Of a stretch of 43,895 nt of DNA, positions 15,555-23,438 are shown piece by piece; the first letter of the stretch is position 1; the number at the start of each line of letters is the position of its first letter. Source of the stretch: an uncultured Lachnospiraceae bacterium (GTDB lineage: Bacteria > Bacillota > Clostridia > Lachnospirales > Lachnospiraceae); assembly GCA_947566645.1 (NCBI GenBank), contig CANOKL010000036.1, positions 1-43,895 on the forward strand, in the 5' to 3' direction. The notes under the pieces are model-generated. The model saw only the letters and a list, made by a program, of their open reading frames with translations, did no database searches and was not told the DNA's origin. Position numbers and translations under genes: made by a program.

Positions 15555-16895
15555 ATGAATTATATAAAAATCAAACTGCCTAAAAAGGTGAGTGGGATTA
15601 TTGCAACTTTACAAAGGCATGGCTTTGAGGCATATGTGGTCGGAGGGTGTGTCCGGGATTCTCTTCTGGGCAGAATTCCCGGGGACTGGGATATTACGAC
15701 TTCTGCCATGCCAGAGGAGACAAAGGCGCTGTTTGGGCGTACTGTTGATACTGGTATTCAGCACGGGACGGTTACGGTTCTTGCCGGAGGTGAGGGATTT
15801 GAGGTGACAACCTACCGGATTGATGGGAAATATGAGGACAGCCGTCATCCGAAGGAGGTGACTTTTACAAGAAGTCTTAAGGAGGATCTGCTGCGCCGGG
15901 ATTTTACGATTAATGCCATGGCATATAACGAGGAGAATGGGATTGTCGATTTATTCGGGGGAATGGATGATCTGAACAGAGGGATCATACGGTGTGTGGG
16001 AAATGCGATAGAGCGGTTTTCGGAGGATGCGCTTCGGATTCTCAGGGGTATCCGGTTCGCGGCCCAGCTTGGCTTTTCGATTGAGGAAGAGACGCGGTGC
16101 GGCATGAAACATCTTGCGCATTCACTTCAGAATATTAGTGCCGAGAGGATACAGGTGGAGCTTTTGAAGCTTCTTCTGTCTGGCCGTCCGGGGCTCTTGC
16201 GGGATGCTTATGAGCTTGGCATAACGAAAGAATTTCTTCCGGAGTTTGACGTTTTAATGGGAACAACGCAGGAGACTCCGCATCATATGTATAATGTAGG
16301 CGACCATACGATTCATGCAATGGAAAATGTGCGTGCAGATAAGATACTACGGCTGACCATGCTGCTCCACGATATGGGAAAGCCTGCATTAAAAACTATA
16401 GACGAAACAGGACAGGCACATTTTAAAAAGCATGCGATAGAAAGCGAAAGAATTGCAGAGAGAGTATTAAAGAGACTTAAATTTGACAATGATACCATTC
16501 GTAAGGTGACAAAGCTTGTATTATATCATGATTACCGTATGCCTGCCGCGGCAAAAAATGTCCGCCGTGCCATGAATAAGATTAGCGAAGAGCTATTTCC
16601 TTACTATATGGAAATACGCCGCGCCGATGTACTTGCCCAGAGCATGTACAGGCGGGAGGAGAAGATAAGGAATCTGGATGAGATTGAAAAGATTTATCAG
16701 GAAATTGTAGAGGCGGGTCAGTGTGTGACATTAAAGGAGCTGGCAGTATCCGGCCGGGATCTTATGGAGACAGGGATGAGACCGGGAAAGGAGATGGGAG
16801 AGAAGCTGAACGAGCTGTTGGAGATTGTAATCGAAAATCCGGAGATGAATACAAAGGAAAAGCTTCTGGGCTATTTGGGGACGGGGTATTTTTAA
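15555..16895 (+). CDS. cca: CCA-adding tRNA nucleotidyltransferase with HD domain
   Basis: It adds or repairs the 3' CCA of tRNAs. The 446-aa protein shows the class II nucleotidyltransferase head (AYVVGGCVRDSLLGRIPGDW), then DITTSA, the RRDFTINAMAY motif, an arm with RILRGIRFAAQL, and an HD phosphohydrolase domain (MLLHDMGKP). AGGAGG at 15541-15546 precedes the ATG. The last six residues (LGTGYF) and the TAA are encoded by the palindrome at 16875-16912, so the natural C-terminus has been replaced or extended. The core is intact and should be active. Confidence 0.94.
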   Translation: MNYIKIKLPKKVSGIIATLQRHGFEAYVVGGCVRDSLLGRIPGDWDITTSAMPEETKALFGRTVDTGIQHGTVTVLAGGEGFEVTTYRIDGKYEDSRHPKEVTFTRSLKEDLLRRDFTINAMAYNEENGIVDLFGGMDDLNRGIIRCVGNAIERFSEDALRILRGIRFAAQLGFSIEEETRCGMKHLAHSLQNISAERIQVELLKLLLSGRPGLLRDAYELGITKEFLPEFDVLMGTTQETPHHMYNVGDHTIHAMENVRADKILRLTMLLHDMGKPALKTIDETGQAHFKKHAIESERIAERVLKRLKFDNDTIRKVTKLVLYHDYRMPAAAKNVRRAMNKISEELFPYYMEIRRADVLAQSMYRREEKIRNLDEIEKIYQEIVEAGQCVTLKELAVSGRDLMETGMRPGKEMGEKLNELLEIVIENPEMNTKEKLLGYLGTGYF

Positions 16896-16912
16896 AAATA
16901 CCCCGTCCCCAA
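16875..16912. repeat. REP palindrome 5, at the 3' end of cca
   Basis: A perfect 38-bp palindrome with arms TTGGGGACGGGGTATTTTT. The central TTTTTAAAAA supplies the cca stop. Confidence 0.95.
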
Positions 16913-16980
16913 CTGGTCTTTTTCGGGGAATCTGTGCATACGATAGAGAGAATATGTAAAGTAAAGTGCAGGGGATTGTT

Positions 16981-17982
16981 ATGCAGGACTATGAACTGGA
17001 CAGTATATTAGAACAATATGATATCGCAGTATCCGGCACCCGCAAAACCAGGGGTGCTATTTTATGCGACGCGGATAAAGGACTTTTTTTGTTGAAGGAA
17101 GTGGACATCTCACAGGCAAAGGTACCTGCACTTCTCGGATTGTATGAGCATTTGGAAGATCAGGGTTATACCCAGGCCGATTTTCCGGTGAAGAACAGGG
17201 AAGGCGAGTACATAAGCCTTACAGAAGAGGGAAGCAGGTTTATGCTTAAGCAGTGGGCTTCTGGCAGAGAATGTGATATACGCAAGGCTTCGGAGCTTCT
17301 GAAGGCATCGGGCAATCTGGCTAAGCTGCATATCATAATGCGCGGCGGATCCGGACAAAGGGCTCCGGCTGCATTGCCCATGAAGGAGGAATATATGAGG
17401 CACAACCGGGAGCTTAAAAAGGTGCGGAAGTTCATGAGGAATGTATCTCCTAAAGGGGAATTCGAATTTGCTTTTTTGAAATATTTTGACAGTATGTACC
17501 AGTGGGCGGACGCGGCAGTAAATCTTTTGGAAGATTCTGACTATGAAAAGCTTTATAAAGAAAGTATTGAGTTGTCTCACGTAACTCATGGGGAATACAA
17601 TTACCATAATATTATGATGGGAGCATCTCCGTCTTCGGGGATTCTTATGACGACGAATTTTGACAGATGTAAGAAGGATGTGCAATTAGAGGACCTGTAT
17701 TATTTCCTCCGGAAGGTGCTAGAAAAACAGGGGTGGAAGGAACGGCTGGGAGACAATATTATTAATGCCTATTCCGCTATAAAGCCTGTCAGCAGTGCGG
17801 AAATGGAGTACTTGAAGATACGCTTCATTTATCCGGAAAAATTCTGGAAGGTTGCAGATTCTTACTATCGCTCAAATAAGGCATGGATCTCTGCGAAAAG
17901 TATTGAAAAGATGAATGTTGCGATCCGTCAGACAGAAGAAAAGGAGAGATTTTTAAATCATATTTTTTCTTTTCGTATGTAA
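16981..17982 (+). CDS. CotS/YutH-like spore coat kinase-fold protein
   Basis: The 333-aa protein resembles the CotS family of spore coat proteins with an aminoglycoside-phosphotransferase fold: RGAILCDADKGLFLLKEVD in the N-lobe, a HGEYNYHNIMM catalytic-loop-like run (HGEYNYHN replaces the usual HGDxxxxN), and TNFDRCKKDVQLEDL as the DFD-like segment. The start at 16981 is chosen because AGGGG lies 6 nt upstream; a GTG at 16966 is also in frame. It stands alone before hup. The role in spore coat assembly is inferred from the family. Confidence 0.7.
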   Translation: MQDYELDSILEQYDIAVSGTRKTRGAILCDADKGLFLLKEVDISQAKVPALLGLYEHLEDQGYTQADFPVKNREGEYISLTEEGSRFMLKQWASGRECDIRKASELLKASGNLAKLHIIMRGGSGQRAPAALPMKEEYMRHNRELKKVRKFMRNVSPKGEFEFAFLKYFDSMYQWADAAVNLLEDSDYEKLYKESIELSHVTHGEYNYHNIMMGASPSSGILMTTNFDRCKKDVQLEDLYYFLRKVLEKQGWKERLGDNIINAYSAIKPVSSAEMEYLKIRFIYPEKFWKVADSYYRSNKAWISAKSIEKMNVAIRQTEEKERFLNHIFSFRM

Positions 17983-18015
17983 TTGCAAAAATAAGGATAA
18001 AACAATAGAATCACC

Positions 18016-18044
18016 TTGACAAACATTGTGAAAACAGTTATAAC
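18016..18044 (+). promoter_or_regulatory. promoter of hup
   Basis: TTGACA (18016-18021), 17-bp spacer, TATAAC (18039-18044). Confidence 0.75.
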
Positions 18045-18097
18045 AGTAACTAAAGGCAAAAGCCCCAGAGTTAAAAACAAGAGGAGGAAATTTATCC

Positions 18098-18373
18098 ATG
18101 AACAAAACAGAATTAGTAGCAGCTATTGCCAGTCAGGCAGAGATATCAAAAAAAGATTCTGAAAAAGCATTAAAAGCTTTTGTTGATGTAGTTACAGCAG
18201 AACTGAAGAAGGACCACAAGGTACAGTTAGTGGGATTTGGTACATTTGAGACAAGTACAAGGGCTGCAAGAGAGGGGAGAAATCCGCAGACAGGGGATAC
18301 GATGAGAATTGATGCCTGCAGAGTTCCAAAGTTTAAAGCGGGCAAGGCATTAAAGGATGCTGTTAATGAGTAG
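18098..18373 (+). CDS. hup: HU-family histone-like DNA-binding protein
   Basis: This 91-aa nucleoid protein has the family start MNKTELVAAIASQAEISKKD, GFGTFE and GRNPQTGDTMRI in the beta arm, and the C-terminal VPKFKAGKALKDAVN. A strong AGAGGAGG site and its own promoter and terminator make it monocistronic and probably highly expressed. Confidence 0.96.
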   Translation: MNKTELVAAIASQAEISKKDSEKALKAFVDVVTAELKKDHKVQLVGFGTFETSTRAAREGRNPQTGDTMRIDACRVPKFKAGKALKDAVNE

Positions 18374-18395
18374 ATAACAGACTTGGTTTGAGAGC

Positions 18396-18426
18396 AGCAG
18401 GGAGGCTTTGGTCTCTCTGCTTTTTT
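18396..18426 (+). terminator. intrinsic terminator of hup
   Basis: GCAGGGAG pairs with CTCTCTGC (one G-U) around an 8-nt loop and is followed by TTTTTT. Confidence 0.85.
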
Positions 18427-18472
18427 GTCTCACAGTTATAAATTATGGACATTTACGGGAGGAACAAGGGAT

Positions 18473-18712
18473 ATGAGACTGGATAAATTCTTGAAGGTAT
18501 CACGATTGATTAAGCGCAGGACAGTGGCAAATGAGGCATGTGATGCGGGGCGGGTCTTTGTAAACGGGAAAGCCTCCAAGGCTTCGGCAAAGGTAAAAGC
18601 AGGAGATATCATCGAAATCCAGTTTGGGACGAAGACGGTCAAGGTCGAGGTGCTGGATATTCAGGAGACAACAAAGAAGGACGAAGCAAAAGAATTATAT
18701 AGATATTTGTAA
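18473..18712 (+). CDS. rqcP: S4-domain RNA-binding protein, RqcP/YabO
   Basis: The 79-aa S4 protein (MRLDKFLKVSRLIKRRTVAN, then GRVFVNGK and VKAGDIIEI) matches RqcP, which works with RqcH in C-terminal alanine tailing of stalled 50S peptides. The start at 18473 has GGAGG about 10 nt upstream; the frame to 18425 has no such site. The neighbours yabP-yabQ-divIC follow the Bacillus order. Confidence 0.9.
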   Translation: MRLDKFLKVSRLIKRRTVANEACDAGRVFVNGKASKASAKVKAGDIIEIQFGTKTVKVEVLDIQETTKKDEAKELYRYL

Positions 18713-18755
18713 TAAAAGAAAACAGCCTTTCATATGATTATTAAGAAAGGTTGTG

Positions 18756-19046
18756 ATGCGCATGGAAGAAAGAGTGATGCAGAAAAACCATAAACTCGTT
18801 GTAAATAATCGCAAAACGAGTATGGTAACAGGTGTTATAGACGTGCTTTCTTTTGATTTGAATGAAATACTTCTGGAGACGGAGCAGGGAATGATGATGG
18901 TAAAAGGGACAGATCTCCATGTTAACAGACTGAGCCTTGAGAAGGGGGAGGTGGATCTGTCAGGGAATATTGACAGCATCTCATACTCTGATGTGCATGC
19001 AGGGGCCAAGCAGGGGGAAAATCTGCTCTCTAAGTTATTCAGGTAA
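18756..19046 (+). CDS. yabP: sporulation protein YabP
   Basis: A 96-aa protein with NHKLVVNNRKTSMVTGVIDV and FDLNEILLETEQG, typical of YabP/YqfC, a small protein needed for sporulation in Bacillus. A GTG at 18753 and an ATG at 18762 are alternative starts; AAAGG upstream favours 18756. It is followed after 6 nt by yabQ. Confidence 0.88.
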   Translation: MRMEERVMQKNHKLVVNNRKTSMVTGVIDVLSFDLNEILLETEQGMMMVKGTDLHVNRLSLEKGEVDLSGNIDSISYSDVHAGAKQGENLLSKLFR

Positions 19047-19052
19047 TCGAAG

Positions 19053-19364
19053 ATGGCAGGAATCGAAAGGGAAGTAATTGTATTTGCCGTAGCGGTACTC
19101 GCAGGGGCAAGCATCAGACTTACATACAGATGTCTGGCATGTTTCCGTGAAATTATAAAGCACAGCCTTATACTAATGGGAATAGAAGATCTTGTGTTTT
19201 GGTTCAGTGCAGCTATCTATTTATTTATACAAATTTACCAAACAAATAGTGGTAGAATCCGATGGCATTTTATACTAGGTGTTGTGATTGGTGCTGTACT
19301 GATGTCGCTTCTAGTAAAAAAGTTGAAAAATTTTTGGAAGATTTTTTTGCGCAAAAAGTGTTGA
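19053..19364 (+). CDS. yabQ: spore cortex membrane protein YabQ
   Basis: A 103-aa integral membrane protein with three hydrophobic segments (about 8-26, 43-62, 72-90) and a basic tail. YabQ is needed for spore cortex formation in Bacillus. No strong SD is seen, so translation is probably coupled to yabP. Identification leans on synteny plus hydrophobicity and size. Confidence 0.8.
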   Translation: MAGIEREVIVFAVAVLAGASIRLTYRCLACFREIIKHSLILMGIEDLVFWFSAAIYLFIQIYQTNSGRIRWHFILGVVIGAVLMSLLVKKLKNFWKIFLRKKC

Positions 19365-19448
19365 TAATCAATTTGAAAGAAGATAAGATAAGGATATTCC
19401 AGGGAGTTAAATTCGCCGGCGCGAAGGCCGGTATAAGGGTGAAATATT

Positions 19449-19784
19449 ATGAAACATGTAAGAAGCAAAAGCCGCAGAAGGCGGCAGAAGCGGTATGTAA
19501 GCCAGAATGCGAACCGGCACAGACGCAGCATGTTTGCAGTGGGCATGGTAATTCTGCTATTAATGGCTGTTGTGTCTGCGAATGCTGTATCACTCCGCGA
19601 AAAGGACAGGATCTATCAGGCACAGGAGGCAGAGCTTCGGAAGCAGATTGAAGATGAGAAGGAACGTGCCTCTGAGATCGATGAGTTGGAAGAATATGTG
19701 GGAACAGATGAGTATGTCGAGGAAGTAGCGAAGGACAAGCTGGGACTGGTGAACAAAAACGAGATTATCTTTAAGGCAAAGTGA
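19449..19784 (+). CDS. divIC: septum formation initiator DivIC/FtsB-like
   Basis: The 111-aa bitopic division protein has a very basic N-terminus (KSRRRRQKR), one transmembrane helix at about 28-47, a coiled coil (IYQAQEAELRKQIEDEKERA) and the C-terminal YVEEVAKDKLGLVNKNEIIF typical of DivIC/FtsB. It acts in the FtsL-DivIB complex at midcell. AAGGGTG lies 8 nt upstream of the ATG. Confidence 0.9.
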   Translation: MKHVRSKSRRRRQKRYVSQNANRHRRSMFAVGMVILLLMAVVSANAVSLREKDRIYQAQEAELRKQIEDEKERASEIDELEEYVGTDEYVEEVAKDKLGLVNKNEIIFKAK

Positions 19785-19818
19785 CAGGAACAAGAGGACA
19801 GGATAGAGAGGTACGGAA

Positions 19819-19853
19819 GAAAAAGCTTCGGGCAGTATGCCCGGAGCTTTTTC
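19819..19853 (+). terminator. intrinsic terminator after divIC
   Basis: GAAAAAGCTTCGGGC pairs with GCCCGGAGCTTTTTC (one G-T) around a short loop. The A/T-rich stem base also reads as a bidirectional terminator. Confidence 0.8.
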
Positions 19854-19862
19854 CGGGTTCCG

Positions 19863-19963
19863 GTTGGGGACGGGGCATTTTTAAAAATGCCCCGTCCCCA
19901 ACTCAAAAAGGGACAGGTCATTTTCAATCTGGGACGGGGCGTTTTTAAAATCGCCCCGTCCCC
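19863..19963. repeat. REP composite 6 (palindrome-linker-palindrome)
   Basis: A perfect palindrome at 19863-19902 is followed by the 28-nt forward linker (AAAAAGGGACAGGTCATTTT, then CAATCT) and a second palindrome at 19931-19962 with GGGGCG ... CGCCCC arms. It fills the gap between the divIC terminator and the spoIIE SD. Confidence 0.95.
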
Positions 19964-19983
19964 AACCGAAGGGAGTATAGCGA

Positions 19984-21393
19984 ATGCCTGATTTGAAAGA
20001 GAGAGAGAAGAGCACCTTCCTGAATCCGTATGTTATCCAGATGGACAAGCTTGCTGATTCGCTGGGGCATCTGTCGGACACGTTTTTGAAGCTTGCGGAC
20101 TACAGGAGGACATTTACGAAGGAAGAGAATGAGGATATGTTCCGTCGTGTCACGGAGAAGGTGTGTGAGAATTGTGAGAATAAGGAAGGGTGTCTGGGGG
20201 AGAGGCGGCTTGTGACCTATCACATGATGTATGAGATTCTGTGTGCTGTGGAGGAATATGGTGCGGAGCTGAATGTGGAGCTTAAGAGGAGGCTTCAGAA
20301 GCAGTGTATTCTGGCGCCCCGGTTTCTGAGGGAGACGCTGGAGACCTTTGAGAGTGCGAAGCAGAGGCTGGTGTGGAATAATAAGCTGGTGCAGAACCGG
20401 GAGGGGTATGCGAAGCAGCTTGAGAATTTTGCGAAGACAATCCGGTATACGACACGGGATCTGGATGCGGGGATCTTTGAGGATGAGCATCTGGAGAAGA
20501 AGATTAAGACGCATCTGCGAAGATCAGGGGTGAAGATGTTGTCCTCTGTGTTTTATATTACGCCAAATGGGAAATATGAGATTCATCTTACCATTAAGGC
20601 GGCCAAAGGGCATGTGATTCCGGTTAAGGAGCTGGCGGCTGAGGTGGGGGACCTTGTGGGGCGTATTATGATGCCGGAGCAGGGGGAGCGGCCCATTGTG
20701 GGGGATGAATACTGTACAGTCACCTGTGTGGAGGGCGCCAGGTTCCATACATTACAGGGGATTGCAAAGATCGGAAAGGACTGTGACCGGATTTCGGGAG
20801 ATACGTTTCTTCTGACGGATCTTCCGGGAGGCAAGAAGGGGGCGGCGCTCTCGGACGGCATGGGGGCCGGTGAGGAGGCATTCAGGGAGAGCACTATGGT
20901 GGTGGAGCTTTTAGAGGAGCTTCTTGATGCCGGCTTTCCGGTAAAGACAGCCATCCAGCTTATGAACACAGCGCTTGTGATTGGACGGGAGGAGGTGCGT
21001 TTTTCAACAATTGATGTGTGCCTTTTTGACCTGTACAGCGGGGAATGCGAGTTCGTGAAAGCCGGCGCTGCCGCTACGTTTATTAAGAAGGAGAATGAGG
21101 TGGAAAAGATTCATTCGGCTGCGCTTCCCATAGGTGTGATACAGGATATTGAGATTGATACACAGACAAGGGAGCTGTCCTCAGGGGATTTTGTGATCAT
21201 GGTGACGGACGGAGTGCTGGATGCACTTCCGACTGCCAGGCAGGACAGCCTGATGAGCCAGTTTATCAGCGAGGCAGATATGCAGAACCCCAAGGAACTT
21301 GCGCACCACATTCTGGAGCGGGTATTGGAGTGTTCGGGCGAAAAACCGGTAGATGATATGACGATTTTGGTAATAGGAGTGTGGAGGATCTAA
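19984..21393 (+). CDS. spoIIE: SpoIIE-like PP2C phosphatase lacking the membrane domain
   Basis: SpoIIE dephosphorylates SpoIIAA to activate sigma F in the forespore. Position between divIC and tilS matches the Bacillus order. The 469-aa product has a Cys-rich segment (KVCENCENKEGCLGERRL) and helical regulatory region, then the PP2C domain (SDGMGAGEEA with the metal Asp, FSTIDVCLFDL, MVTDGVLDAL, DDMTILVIGVW). Bacillus SpoIIE is about 820 aa with an N-terminal ten-helix membrane domain; no such domain is encoded here, nor any hydrophobic segment. AAGGGAG precedes the ATG. Either a soluble lineage variant or an N-terminally shortened gene. Confidence 0.85.
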   Translation: MPDLKEREKSTFLNPYVIQMDKLADSLGHLSDTFLKLADYRRTFTKEENEDMFRRVTEKVCENCENKEGCLGERRLVTYHMMYEILCAVEEYGAELNVELKRRLQKQCILAPRFLRETLETFESAKQRLVWNNKLVQNREGYAKQLENFAKTIRYTTRDLDAGIFEDEHLEKKIKTHLRRSGVKMLSSVFYITPNGKYEIHLTIKAAKGHVIPVKELAAEVGDLVGRIMMPEQGERPIVGDEYCTVTCVEGARFHTLQGIAKIGKDCDRISGDTFLLTDLPGGKKGAALSDGMGAGEEAFRESTMVVELLEELLDAGFPVKTAIQLMNTALVIGREEVRFSTIDVCLFDLYSGECEFVKAGAAATFIKKENEVEKIHSAALPIGVIQDIEIDTQTRELSSGDFVIMVTDGVLDALPTARQDSLMSQFISEADMQNPKELAHHILERVLECSGEKPVDDMTILVIGVWRI

Positions 21394-21548
21394 AGAATAC
21401 TTGCATTTTTCGGGAAATTTCTATAAGATGAAAGAAGGAGTTATTGCCCCGGGCGTCCGAGCATGGAAGCCTGGGTTGAGGAATTGGGAAAAATTTTGGC
21501 AGATTGCGGAGGATTTTTTACAGTCCCTAAGTGCAGAGGAGTTCCCGT

Positions 21549-22910
21549 ATGTATGAGAAGGTAAAGGCGTACGTAGAGCGTTATCATATGCTTGTGGAAA
21601 ATGATAAAGTGATTATAGGCGTATCTGGAGGTGCAGACTCCGTATGCCTTCTTTTCATACTCTTAAAGCTGTCAGAGGAGACAGGGATTTTGCTTCACTG
21701 TGTTCACGTACATCATGGAATCAGGGGGGCGGATGCGGACCGGGACGAGGCATTCGTACGACGGATGTGTGCGGAGGAAGGTATCCCGCTTACCGTTCAC
21801 AGGGAAAATGTCCCGGCTTATGCCAGGGAGCACGGCCTTACGGAGGAGGAGGCCGGACGCGAGGTAAGAAGAGAGGCATTTGAACGGGTCTTAAGAGAAC
21901 AGAAGGGGACGAAGATTGCCCTTGCCCACCATATGAATGATAACGCGGAGACCGTTCTATGGAACCTGTGCAGGGGCGCCGCCCTTAAGGGAATGGGAGG
22001 AATTGCCCCGGTATCCGGCAGGTGGATCCGCCCTCTTTTGTGCGTGAAACGCGCAGAGATTGAATCATATCTGGGAAAATGGGGAATATCTTATTGTAAA
22101 GATAAGACAAATATGCAGAATATTTATACGAGAAACCGAATCCGGAATGAGATTATACCCCTTATGGAAAGCAGGATGAATGAGCAGACCGTCCTTCACA
22201 TAGCAGAGACAGCACAGAGGATGCGTACCCTGGGGGATTATATTGGCCGGGAGACAGTAAGGCTCCTTCATACATGTACGGTAAAAGAGGAGGAAGGGGG
22301 ACTGCTGCTTGGAATCAGGGACTATTACCGGATTGATGAGGCGCTGAAGCCCTATGTTCTCTATGAAGCAATCTGCACGGCTGCAGGGCACAGGAAGGAT
22401 ATTGAGGCAGTTCATGTGAGACTTGCGGAGGAGCTCCTGAAAAAACAGCCGGGGCGCAGGCTTGATTTGCCTTATGGACTGACCGCTGTCCGCTGCTATG
22501 AAGGGATACGCTTTTCAACACAGAAAATGACTGCCAGGGAGGAGGAAGAAGCCGGTTTTCAACTTCGGATTATAAAAAAATGTGAATCAGCGGAGACATT
22601 TCCACAAAAAAACTACACGAAATGGTTTGACTATGATATAATTAAGAATACTGTTAAAATAAGGCACAGGGAACCAGGTGATTATCTTACGATAGACAGA
22701 TATGGGAACACCCAGAAGCTTAGGCAGTTTTTTATTAATCAGAAGATACCGCAGGAAAAGCGCAGCAGAATCTGGCTTGCAGCGGACGGTTCGCATATTA
22801 TGTGGGTCGTAGGCTACAGGCAGAACCAGATGTATCAGGTGACAGACAAAACAAGCCGGATTCTGGAGATTGAGTTTTACGGAGGAGAAAAAGATGGCAG
22901 AGACGATTAG
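21549..22910 (+). CDS. tilS: tRNA(Ile)-lysidine synthetase
   Basis: It converts C34 of the CAU-anticodon tRNA-Ile to lysidine. From ATG 21549 (AGAGGAG 7 nt upstream; a GTG at 21531 is in frame) it is 453 aa. The PP-loop SGGADS at 26-31 is clear, as are HVHHGIRGADADRDE, ALAHHMNDNAET and the RNRIRNEIIPLM motif. The C-terminal TilS domain (FFINQKIPQEKRSRI) is present. Its 3' end overlaps hprT by 17 bp. The 155-nt gap upstream holds only a weak GC hairpin near 21450. Confidence 0.94.
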   Translation: MYEKVKAYVERYHMLVENDKVIIGVSGGADSVCLLFILLKLSEETGILLHCVHVHHGIRGADADRDEAFVRRMCAEEGIPLTVHRENVPAYAREHGLTEEEAGREVRREAFERVLREQKGTKIALAHHMNDNAETVLWNLCRGAALKGMGGIAPVSGRWIRPLLCVKRAEIESYLGKWGISYCKDKTNMQNIYTRNRIRNEIIPLMESRMNEQTVLHIAETAQRMRTLGDYIGRETVRLLHTCTVKEEEGGLLLGIRDYYRIDEALKPYVLYEAICTAAGHRKDIEAVHVRLAEELLKKQPGRRLDLPYGLTAVRCYEGIRFSTQKMTAREEEEAGFQLRIIKKCESAETFPQKNYTKWFDYDIIKNTVKIRHREPGDYLTIDRYGNTQKLRQFFINQKIPQEKRSRIWLAADGSHIMWVVGYRQNQMYQVTDKTSRILEIEFYGGEKDGRDD

Positions 22911-23421
22911 TATATTGCACAGTGAGGAAGAGGTTGCGAGGAGGGTTGAAGAGCTGGGCCGGATGATCAGTGAGGATTATAAGGGGAAGCAGATTCATCT
23001 GATCTGTGTTCTTAAAGGGGGCGTATTTTTTATGTGCGAGCTGGCCAAAAGAATCAGCGTTCCGGTTTCCATGGATTTTATGAGTGTGAGCAGCTACGGA
23101 GACGGAACCTCGTCAAGTGGCGTGGTGAAGATTGCAAAGGATCTGGATGAGCCGTTGGAGGGCAGGGATGTCCTTGTGGTGGAGGACATTGTTGATTCGG
23201 GCAGGACGCTCTCCTACCTTCTTGAGATTCTTGCGAAGCGCCGCCCGAACAGTATGCGGCTGTGCACCCTGCTGGATAAACCGGACAGGAGGATCCGGGA
23301 TGTGAAGGTGGACTACACCGGATTTGAGATTGAGGACCGGTTCGTAGTAGGATACGGACTTGATTATGCACAAAAATATAGAAATCTACCATACATCGGA
23401 GTTTTGGAAGGTGTGGAGTAG
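22894..23421 (+). CDS. hprT: hypoxanthine phosphoribosyltransferase
   Basis: A 175-aa purine salvage enzyme: PRPP motif VLVVEDIVDSGRTL, LKGGVFFMCEL near the N-terminus, and the C-terminal FVVGYGLDYAQKYRNLPYIG. The ATG at 22894 has GGAGGAG upstream and sits inside the 3' end of tilS, as in the Bacillus tilS-hprT-ftsH operon. Confidence 0.96.
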   Translation: MAETISILHSEEEVARRVEELGRMISEDYKGKQIHLICVLKGGVFFMCELAKRISVPVSMDFMSVSSYGDGTSSSGVVKIAKDLDEPLEGRDVLVVEDIVDSGRTLSYLLEILAKRRPNSMRLCTLLDKPDRRIRDVKVDYTGFEIEDRFVVGYGLDYAQKYRNLPYIGVLEGVE

Positions 23422-23438
23422 AAAGGGGCTTAAGTAAG

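Noticed and set aside
21445..21480. tRNA-like GC hairpin upstream of tilS
   Set aside because: CCCGGGC/GCCTGGG can pair, but there is no cloverleaf, T-loop or anticodon arm.
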